DNA of 6,805 nucleotides from Lachnospiraceae bacterium (lineage in GTDB: Bacteria > Bacillota > Clostridia > Lachnospirales > Lachnospiraceae). The stretch is taken from positions 1 through 6,805 of the forward strand of contig CAAEHZ010000237.1 in the NCBI GenBank assembly GCA_900755865.1. Direction: 5' to 3'. The translations under genes and the position numbers were made by a program. Positions 1 through 5,300 of this stretch are shown here, piece after piece. The notes beneath the pieces were generated by a model. The model searched no databases and was not told the DNA's origin. It saw nothing but the letters and a program-made list of their open reading frames with translations. The stretch's first letter is position 1. Every line of letters begins with the position of its first letter.

Positions 1-86
1 ACATTTTTATAAGTTCAGCTCATACTTGAACTACTAGTAGTGGCTGAAACGAGATTCCCCTTGCTTTAGCTATGGGGAGGGTTTAA
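1..86 (+). mobile_element. Probable right end of an IS200/IS605-type (TnpB) element, with 3' part of guide-RNA scaffold
   Basis: This short stretch is highly structured. AGTTCA (12-17) pairs with TGAACT (27-32), CTACTAGTAG (31-40) is a perfect 10-bp palindrome, and TCCCC (56-60) pairs with GGGGA (74-78) around an inner GCT/AGC stem (63-70). The tail GAAACGAG, then a CCCC...GGGG hairpin, then GGGTTTAA resembles the subterminal hairpin and end of IS200/IS605 elements, where the same bases form the 3' part of the TnpB omega RNA scaffold. If so, tnpB lies just left of the window on the plus strand and the element boundary is near 80-86. No transposase or TnpB residues can be recognised in the few codons visible. 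The call rests on motif resemblance and fold only. The alternative is a structured 3' untranslated region of an unrelated gene. Confidence 0.45.
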
Positions 87-131
87 TAAAAAAAGATGAT
101 TGCTTTGGACGGCTGTGCATCTTTTTTTATT
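85..131 (+). terminator. Terminator-like inverted repeat with T-tract
   Basis: A perfect 14-bp inverted repeat pairs 85-98 with 118-131. Its core is GATG/CATC, flanked by A7 on the left and T7 on the right. On the plus strand the stem can extend inward through G:U pairs (A99-T116, T100-G115, G102-C113, C103-G112, T104-G111), leaving a six-base loop and a following T-run, as in an intrinsic terminator. On the minus strand those G:U pairs become A:C mismatches, so the fold is weaker, though the flanking A/T tracts would still allow bidirectional action. It could end transcription coming from the left, for example from a tnpB-like gene, and shield the AT-rich/iteron region. Confidence 0.5.
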
Positions 132-180
132 GCTCATTTTTGCATATCTTATCAGCTACCAGTTTCTCTGTAAATTTGCA

Positions 181-240
181 TTTTTGTACGGTATTTAGTT
201 ATGTTTTTATCTTATAAAAAATTATATTTTCAATAATTCA
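181..240. other. Very AT-rich segment beside the iterons, possible DNA-unwinding element
   Basis: I count only 9 G/C in these 60 bases, far fewer than in the coding region to the right. The stretch ends about 40 bp from the first iteron. AT-rich DNA next to an iteron array is the usual site of strand opening in iteron-controlled origins. No clear DnaA box (TTATCCACA type) was found on either strand, and no ORF or convincing promoter occupies it. The unwinding role is inferred from position and composition. Confidence 0.35.
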
Positions 241-280
241 TTTAAAGTCCAGCACTTTATACCTCTTCCATTCCTACATA

Positions 281-431
281 TGTATACATTTTTTGCACCC
301 TATATATACAAAGGTTGCACCCCATGTATACAAAGGTTGCACCCCATATATACAATTTTTGCACCCCATGTACACAACTTTTGCACCCACTTCTTTTCCG
401 CTGCCTCATGATGTATACATTTTTTGCACCC
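281..431. repeat. Iteron array: six copies of a 20-bp direct repeat
   Basis: The unit is TGTATACA, four variable bases, then TTGCACCC. Copies start at 281, 303, 325, 347, 369 and 412. The first five are exactly 22 bp apart, about two helical turns, so a bound protein would sit on one face of the DNA. The sixth is 43 bp from the fifth. Copies 1 and 6 are identical over 20 bp; copies 2 and 3 share the AAGG spacer. Copies 2 and 4 have TATATACA and copy 5 has TGTACACA in the left half. The left half, TGTATACA, is itself an 8-bp palindrome, while TTGCACCC is invariant. On the minus strand the 22-bp period shifts the frame by one each time, so one frame reads VQKLY, GATFVY, GCNLC, VQKMY in turn. 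I recall this pattern from the iteron-containing middle of RepA_N-type initiators. The likely role is binding a replication initiator, for an origin or copy control. No intact initiator gene is visible. Confidence 0.8.
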
Positions 432-436
432 GTTTT

Positions 437-464
437 CCGCCCTGAGCAGAGAATGTCAGGGCGG
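437..464. other. Perfect GC-rich hairpin between ardC and the iterons
   Basis: CCGCCCTGA (437-445) and TCAGGGCGG (456-464) form a perfect 9-bp stem with a 10-base loop. Neither strand has a T-run after the stem (AAAACGGG follows on the minus strand, ATGGGAAG on the plus strand), so it is not a standard intrinsic terminator. It sits five bases from the last iteron and 58 bp past the ardC stop codon. It could be an origin structure, an mRNA 3'-end stabiliser or a protein-binding palindrome. The sequence does not decide between these. Confidence 0.5.
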
Positions 465-521
465 ATGGGAAGCATTGATTGGCTTACCTCTCTATGTGAT
501 GAATTGAATTGGAGGTCTGTT

Positions 522-1772
522 TTATCTGACCGCTACCAAATCAGCAACGGCTTCCTGCTGTAAGATACCCTTCCTGATACTTTTCAGGCATCTGTCTGCG
601 TCTGGATGAGCGCCTGGCTTCTCCTTATCTGCAGAACAGGCAGAATAGATTTCTTTGAAGGAATGTTCCTTCCCGGTTAATTCATTATATTTTCCAATGT
701 CCCGCATAAGCTGCTTTGACGGCTTTAATCCGTATTTTCTCATTTCTTTGGACAGTTTTGCTTCCTTTTCTACGGTGGTTTTTGTGCCAGGCTCCTTCGC
801 AATCTCTTTCTCTTCCATAACCAGTTTTTCTGAAACTTCCATGGAATCAATCATGGTACCCAGATATTCTTCCCTCGTTAAGATTCCAGCATGGTATTCC
901 AGGTAATTTGCAGCAGCTTCTGCATCCCGGATTGCGTTTACCAGAGTTTCCGGCTTCTCCTGAATCCTTTTAATCCAGGATTGCACATAGGCTTTGTGGT
1001 TCTCCATATGCTCTTCCGTTTCTACGATTTCCATATGCTCTCCCATAAAGCAGGAGGATATTTCTGCCACCAGTTCTTCATAAGCATACTTCTCTGTTCC
1101 AAACCCATTGTGCATCTCTCTGTTTAATCTCTTAGCCGCTCCGGAAGCATGGGATAATTCATGCAGGGCTGTCGCATTATATTCGTAGGAAGAAAAGAAT
1201 CTTTCCCTTGTTGGCAGGTGAATCGTGTCATTCGTTATGTTGTAGTAAGACTCCCCGCCACCATCATTGATTATTGGTACCTGCATCCCTGCGGATATCT
1301 TATTGACCAGTTCGTCCGTATTGACTACTCTGCTCAATTCCTGTTCTTTCGGAATCCCTTCAATATCATTCCCGTTAAACACCACATAATATTTTGTAAT
1401 AAGGGATACCTGCTTTCCATTCGCTTTCCCGGCTCTGAAATCGTTCCAGCTTATCGCTCTTTTCTCCTCGACATCATAAGGCATCCAGTATTCTACCTGA
1501 ACTCCCTTTGACCCTTTTTTCAGTTTCCAGCCCTTCTCCTGAATCTGTTTAAAGGTAGCCCATCTGTTGTCTATGTATCCGTCCGGATTTCTCTTTTCCC
1601 CGGCAAGTATTTTCAAATTTAACCGGTTAATTCCTTTGTACCTTTTACCCGTATACGCATTGACCGGCGTACTTGACACCCAGCCCATTTTCCAGTGCAG
1701 CGGGTCTTCACTTAAGACTTTTACAAAATTATCTGCGATTTTCTTTCTAAATTCATTCGTCTTCTGATTCAT
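522..1772 (-). CDS. ArdC-type antirestriction protein with zincin metallopeptidase domain
   Basis: The predicted product has 416 residues from the ATG at 1772, which has GGAGG nine bases upstream (1782-1786). A frame-open upstream ATG at 1829 would add 19 residues without such a site and is rejected. Residues 1-140 match the ArdC N-terminal ssDNA-binding domain, with TGKRYKGINRLNL (41-53), RWATFKQIQEKGW (70-82), the KKGSKG turn and VFNGNDIEGI (131-140). Residues about 150-297 form the zincin-like domain, with HELSH (204-208) supplying the zinc ligands and catalytic Glu and YEELVAE (231-237) probably the third ligand. ArdC proteins protect incoming plasmid or conjugative-element DNA from host restriction. 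The peptidase target is not known to me. Residues 298-416 are a charged tail beyond the usual core, including a module at 344-378 that resembles the end of the 620-residue protein upstream. It is last in the cluster and overlaps the 31-residue ORF by 20 bases. ArdC-like identity is firm; the in vivo role is inferred. Confidence 0.92.
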   Translation of the reverse strand: MNQKTNEFRKKIADNFVKVLSEDPLHWKMGWVSSTPVNAYTGKRYKGINRLNLKILAGEKRNPDGYIDNRWATFKQIQEKGWKLKKGSKGVQVEYWMPYDVEEKRAISWNDFRAGKANGKQVSLITKYYVVFNGNDIEGIPKEQELSRVVNTDELVNKISAGMQVPIINDGGGESYYNITNDTIHLPTRERFFSSYEYNATALHELSHASGAAKRLNREMHNGFGTEKYAYEELVAEISSCFMGEHMEIVETEEHMENHKAYVQSWIKRIQEKPETLVNAIRDAEAAANYLEYHAGILTREEYLGTMIDSMEVSEKLVMEEKEIAKEPGTKTTVEKEAKLSKEMRKYGLKPSKQLMRDIGKYNELTGKEHSFKEIYSACSADKEKPGAHPDADRCLKSIRKGILQQEAVADLVAVR

Positions 1773-1848
1773 AGTTATCCCCCTCCAAAAGCTCCTCTTC
1801 TGTGATTGTTTCCTCGTCAATAAACACAATTACCTTCTTCTCTTCCAT
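1753..1848 (-). CDS. Small acidic 31-residue protein, unknown function
   Basis: A short ORF fills the gap between the 620-residue gene and ardC. It starts at ATG 1848, with GGGAG (1856-1860) seven bases upstream, and ends at TGA 1753-1755, inside ardC, giving a 20-base overlap in another frame. It begins 18 bases after the preceding stop codon. The product has a hydrophobic VIVFI strand (6-10), then a strongly acidic remainder; 14 of its 31 residues are Asp or Glu. Good ribosome binding, exact packing and overlap with ardC support real translation and coupling. It could be a small regulator or partner of ArdC, or a leader peptide that sets ardC translation. I do not recognise a family. Confidence 0.6.
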   Translation of the reverse strand: MEEKKVIVFIDEETITEEELLEGDNYESEDE

Positions 1849-1866
1849 TCCTTTTCTCCCTTCTCT

Positions 1867-3729
1867 TCATCTTTCCAGAACCGGAAACCTTGAATCCATT
1901 ACCTGCTCATTTTCGCTCCGCCTCATCATAAAAGTAATTTCTTTTTTGGTATCCTGATATTCAGACGTGCTGCTTTTTAAAATATCATCCACCGTATTCA
2001 GTCTGCCGGTGGTACTGTTCAGGTTTTCAATATTCCGGACTAACCGCCGCTCCGGAACAATGTTATGATTCTTCAAATCCTTAATCACCATATTCCTTTG
2101 CGCCTTAACCACTTTATCTATCATTCTCCGGCACGTATCCCAGCTTGTCGCGGACACATCGCTTAAGACGCTCTCTATATTTGTATAAGGCAGCCCATTC
2201 CCCAGACCATACCGGTATATGTCCATCTTCCATGCCTCATACTTTGGATTTGCATAACAGGCTGTCCTATAAAGTCCTAATCCGTCCTGCAGTCCGCCAT
2301 ATATCTGCTCCATCTGGGCTGGGGACATCCTCGTATCCAGTAAAAGGGAAAGTTCATCACCGGATATTCCCTTTTCCATGGCTCTGCTGATAATCCGGTA
2401 CTGTCTGTCATCATAAAGCTCCTTTGTTCGATACAATGTTTTTCCGTTTTCATTTTCCAGCACGCAGATTCCATCTGCCGGACGATATTCTGTCAAAATC
2501 CCCTGAACAGATTTTACGCTGGTTGCAATCGAGGGAAATCTCTTATCCGGAACAGGTACATATAAGGTAACTTTTTCTCCTACCTGAAATCTTCCTTCTG
2601 GTTTCGGTTGCAAGTGGGACTGATTCAGCATATATTCATTTACAACTCTTTGTATATCTTCATCGGAACTCGTTGAAAACATGATTCCAACCTGGTCGCC
2701 CCTGATTTCTATGATATTTCCATTTTCCTGATAAACAGAACATTTGTTGTCCAGTAGATTCTGCATATTAACGCTTATACTGTATTCCTTATCCTCAATT
2801 ATTCTGACCCTCTCCCGGACTTTATTCTCCAATATGTCTACCATCTGAGTTGCAGATATGTCCGCGATGGATTCATGCCCGGAGGCAGCCAATACATCCT
2901 GTTGACTGATATGGATTTGTTCCCCATCCAGCAGCGTTACGATATATTGATTTTCCACTTTTCCAAAATACTGCAGAACACTTGGCTCTCCCTTTTCCGG
3001 TTCCTCAAAAGAATAATGCACTTTATAATCCGTATTCCCCTGTGGCTTTTCCTCTTCAAAATTCATCACTGCTGCATTTTCCCTGGGAAGATATTCCTTG
3101 AATTTCTCCTGCTGGTCTGGGAATATATACCATCCCTTTTTTTGCTTATTCGGGCTGAACTGAGCGCCATTTGATTTAAAGTGCTGCGTCAGCTTTGTAA
3201 ATTCTTCTCTGCTCAAATCCGGTGGAATCTGCAGATAAATCTTAGTGATATTCCTTCCAGTGGTAACATCGTATTTAAAGTAATCCGTATACTTTCCTGC
3301 CTCCGGATGATATAGTCCTATGCTGCAGGTGATATATTTCATTTCCGGATTTCTACCTGCATTTAAGTCCTGTATCTTTTTTAAAACCTCTTCTCTGGAT
3401 TCTCCATATATAACCGGTGGCTTTTCATCATTCATACCCTTCTTATATGCAAAGCCTATATAAGGAGAAGCCTCCTTATTGGCAGCATGTACCTTTTCCT
3501 TTGCCAGTTCTTTTAAATACTTATCAAACTTTTCCTTCTGGTCTGACGTAGTATACCATTTACCTTCCCCCTGATACCTGGCTCCGTTGTCTTTAAAATA
3601 CTGAATCGTTTTCTGAAATTCTTCCTTGCCTAATCCCTGTGGAATATCCAGATATACCCTCCACTTTTTCTCCTCTACCGAAATCCCTTCCAATGTCAGC
3701 TGCTCCGCTTTTACCTCTTTTTCTTCCAT
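1867..3729 (-). CDS. Mobile-element accessory protein with duplicated DUF5710-like modules and YodL-type repeats
   Basis: The predicted product has 620 residues from ATG 3729, with AGGAG nine bases upstream (3739-3743). The start overlaps the TadZ-like gene by 19 bases. Two copies of a module of about 50 residues occur at 23-72 and 162-214. Each reads YL-x-IP, EEF, FK-x-NGA, then WY and a closing EKF-x-x-YL. The NGA...WY core resembles DUF5710, a small domain seen in primase, DNA-processing and ArdC-type proteins of mobile elements. Residues 380-440 (FQVGEKVTLYVP onward) look like a small beta-barrel of KOW/SH3 type. Residues 472-513 hold two copies of a QM-x-x-IY-x-GL-x-x-GL pattern, known from YodL/DUF3849-type element proteins. 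Residues 552-586 match a segment of the ArdC tail. No catalytic motif, signal peptide or membrane segment is visible, so it is probably cytoplasmic. Its place next to ardC suggests help in establishment, DNA handling or antirestriction. The biochemical role is unknown. Confidence 0.8.
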   Translation of the reverse strand: MEEKEVKAEQLTLEGISVEEKKWRVYLDIPQGLGKEEFQKTIQYFKDNGARYQGEGKWYTTSDQKEKFDKYLKELAKEKVHAANKEASPYIGFAYKKGMNDEKPPVIYGESREEVLKKIQDLNAGRNPEMKYITCSIGLYHPEAGKYTDYFKYDVTTGRNITKIYLQIPPDLSREEFTKLTQHFKSNGAQFSPNKQKKGWYIFPDQQEKFKEYLPRENAAVMNFEEEKPQGNTDYKVHYSFEEPEKGEPSVLQYFGKVENQYIVTLLDGEQIHISQQDVLAASGHESIADISATQMVDILENKVRERVRIIEDKEYSISVNMQNLLDNKCSVYQENGNIIEIRGDQVGIMFSTSSDEDIQRVVNEYMLNQSHLQPKPEGRFQVGEKVTLYVPVPDKRFPSIATSVKSVQGILTEYRPADGICVLENENGKTLYRTKELYDDRQYRIISRAMEKGISGDELSLLLDTRMSPAQMEQIYGGLQDGLGLYRTACYANPKYEAWKMDIYRYGLGNGLPYTNIESVLSDVSATSWDTCRRMIDKVVKAQRNMVIKDLKNHNIVPERRLVRNIENLNSTTGRLNTVDDILKSSTSEYQDTKKEITFMMRRSENEQVMDSRFPVLER

Positions 3730-4802
3730 GGCAACCCTCTCCTTTCTCTCGTTTCCTCATGCCCCATTATCTTGATATACTCAGCAAATATATTTTGCCC
3801 CTCCGGGAACGTGCTGCATAAAAACGGGTCTTCCGAATACTCCGGGAACCATATATTTTTTAGTGGCTCCATATGCTCACATATTTCCCTCTGCAGCTTT
3901 CCGGATGTGGTACAGAGAAAGCAGAAGTGATATTTTTTCAGGACATCCTCTTCCTGCTCCTCAAATATATTTTGCAAAGAATCTACTTCCCATGGCTTCA
4001 CGCCGCTGCATACTATCCGGACATCACACCTGTTAAACATTATTTTGTCAGCCATTTCATAATTTCCAAAATCCAGGATAATAAAGTTATAAAGCCTGCC
4101 GGAAACGGCTGTCACTTGTTCTGTAGAAGAATCCGGATAATAGTCTATCCCGGACAAAGTAAAATACCCATCTTCAAACAGCTTTGCTTTATGGTTGTCC
4201 AAAATCGTCTGGAACGCTCCCTTCTGGTTCATTTCCATAATGGCTACCATCTGATTTTTCTTCCTCAAAAAATTGGCTGTCACTATCGCTGTATGTGTGC
4301 ATCCGCTTCTGTCACCGGCTCCGGCAATCCCTATCAGGACTTTCTGAATCGCCACCGTTTTTGCAGTTTCTTCCTGCGTGGTGGCATCCCTGAACCGGAT
4401 AGCATCTTTATACTTCATGCCGGATGTAATACAATAGGTAAGCTGCTCTGACATAGCCAAATATTCATCATTGACTATCAGGTCATAGATTCCGGCATAA
4501 AAGAAATCCTTAAATATCTTCTCTCCGGCTTTTCGATACGGTGCAATGATGATACAGCGTGTTTTATAATCCATGATTCGCAGGCTTTCGATTCCCTGAA
4601 TGATTTCCTCATCGGTATCTGCCAGGGCACTGAAATCTATAATAAAAAGGTCAATGCTTTCAAATGTAGCCAGATTTTCCTTGATATATTTCTTCAAGAA
4701 TATCCCATCCCCGACTTCGCTTTCAGCGCACACCTGGTCTGTTTCTTTTAAAATCTTGCTTATCATTGGCTGATATTTTCTGGAACTGATATAAATTACC
4801 AT
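3711..4802 (-). CDS. TadZ/CpaE-like pilus localisation protein (atypical P-loop ATPase)
   Basis: The predicted product has 363 residues from ATG 4802, with a strong AGGAGG (4810-4815) seven bases upstream. The start overlaps the prepilin peptidase gene by seven bases. Residues 1-130 have a receiver-like alternation, with IDLFIIDFSAL (50-60) at the position of the phospho-Asp strand and CIIIAPY (83-89) after it. Residues 150-345 resemble the ParA/MinD-type fold of TadZ/CpaE. They carry a P-loop-like GAGDRSGCTHTA (161-172) and a Walker B-like FIILDF (240-245). The loop has no lysine in the places where KGGxGKT has one, so ATP hydrolysis is doubtful; several TadZ/CpaE relatives are similarly altered. 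Such proteins position the Tad (Flp) pilus or secretion machine at the membrane and work with TadA, TadB and TadC. Those partners are not in the window and would be expected to the right. The C-terminus is basic (KKKR). Tad-like identity is supported by the neighbouring prepilin peptidase. Confidence 0.75.
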   Translation of the reverse strand: MVIYISSRKYQPMISKILKETDQVCAESEVGDGIFLKKYIKENLATFESIDLFIIDFSALADTDEEIIQGIESLRIMDYKTRCIIIAPYRKAGEKIFKDFFYAGIYDLIVNDEYLAMSEQLTYCITSGMKYKDAIRFRDATTQEETAKTVAIQKVLIGIAGAGDRSGCTHTAIVTANFLRKKNQMVAIMEMNQKGAFQTILDNHKAKLFEDGYFTLSGIDYYPDSSTEQVTAVSGRLYNFIILDFGNYEMADKIMFNRCDVRIVCSGVKPWEVDSLQNIFEEQEEDVLKKYHFCFLCTTSGKLQREICEHMEPLKNIWFPEYSEDPFLCSTFPEGQNIFAEYIKIMGHEETRERRGLPWKKKR

Positions 4803-5248
4803 CTTAAAACCTCCTCTGTTACTGTCCAGACAACCATTCCTGCTACTATGTAAGGGATGAAAGCTACCGGCTGCTTCAAGTTACCTTTTCGATTGATATT
4901 TTTCCGAAAAGCCTGGACAAGTGCCAGAACAGTTACACTGTATAGCATGACAAGCAGGTCATCCTTAAGGCTTCCTCCTCTCACGGCTATATATGCTGCA
5001 CAAAGCACAAATGCCAGGCAATCCGCGCCCCCGTACATCCGGGAAAAAAGGAATATCTGCAACACTGCCATTATCAATATGCCCGGTAAAGCAGACCATT
5101 CCTGCTTACTGATTAAAATTCCTATACAGCAGATAATTCCCGGAGCAAACAGGATATCCCTTACATAAGTTGTCCTGGCGTCACTCCATGCTGCTGACAG
5201 GATGCTGCCCCAGAATACCAGGACACATATCATTTCCCATCTGCTCAT
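4796..5248 (-). CDS. A24 family prepilin peptidase, TadV/CpaA type
   Basis: The predicted membrane protein has 150 residues and about five to six hydrophobic segments (roughly 5-21, 32-47, 53-70, 77-91, 95-112 and 128-146). The two aspartates expected of this aspartic peptidase family are in place: D23 in WSDART, after the first membrane segment, and D76 in YGGAD, the GxGD-type motif. FIPY near residues 129-132 matches the conserved Pro-rich start of the last segment. It has no N-terminal cytoplasmic methyltransferase domain, so it fits the short TadV/CpaA class, which cleaves the leader of Flp-type prepilins at the membrane. The start at 5248 has a purine-rich GAAGAAGGA just upstream, though spacing of AAGGA is short. 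It begins 33 bases after the stop of the surface-protein gene and ends TGGTAA, overlapping the TadZ-like start. No pilin substrate gene is in the window. Confidence 0.85.
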   Translation of the reverse strand: MSRWEMICVLVFWGSILSAAWSDARTTYVRDILFAPGIICCIGILISKQEWSALPGILIMAVLQIFLFSRMYGGADCLAFVLCAAYIAVRGGSLKDDLLVMLYSVTVLALVQAFRKNINRKGNLKQPVAFIPYIVAGMVVWTVTEEVLRW

Positions 5249-5269
5249 TTTTCCTTCTTCCCCATTTCT

Positions 5270-5300
5270 CCGGACATAGGCTTAACGAAGCCTTGTCCGG
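5270..5300 (-). promoter_or_regulatory. Strong intercistronic hairpin spanning the surface-protein stop codon
   Basis: CCGGACA (5270-5276) pairs with TGTCCGG (5294-5300). A5278 pairs with T5293 and GGCTT (5279-5283) with AAGCC (5288-5292), leaving a four-base loop and one bulged base (T5277). The TAA stop (5282-5284) lies at the loop/stem junction. No T-run follows on the minus strand, so full termination is unlikely. It sits at the widest gap among the large genes and could protect upstream mRNA, mark a processing site, or lower expression of the downstream peptidase relative to the abundant surface protein. Confidence 0.6.

Noticed and set aside
2..37. C-terminal end of a TnpB coding sequence on the plus strand
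   Set aside because: One plus frame stays open for 11 codons to a TAG at 35-37, but the residues carry no recognisable TnpB signature.
176..204. Plus-strand sigma70-type promoter (TTGCAT, 17 bases, TTATGT)
   Set aside because: The -10 match is poor, the region is so AT-rich that chance matches are expected, and no plus-strand gene follows.
281..431. CRISPR array
   Set aside because: Units are 20 bp with only 2-bp gaps and one longer gap, so there are no unique spacers. The pattern fits iterons.
437..464. Intrinsic terminator of ardC
   Set aside because: The stem is perfect, but on the minus strand it is followed by AAAACGGG, with no T-run.
257..475. Minus-strand 72-codon open frame as an independent gene
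   Set aside because: Its sequence is mostly a by-product of the iterons, its ribosome site is weak (AGAGG, 11-base spacing), and it includes the 437-464 hairpin. It is kept as a possible repA relic, not called as a gene.
1773..1829. Upstream ATG at 1829 as the ardC start
   Set aside because: It adds 19 residues not resembling the family, while the ATG at 1772 has GGAGG at good spacing and starts the known ArdC N-terminus.
3873..4451. Plus-strand 192-codon open frame
   Set aside because: It is antisense to the well-supported TadZ-like gene, has no recognisable domain and has no good ribosome site. It is a shadow frame.
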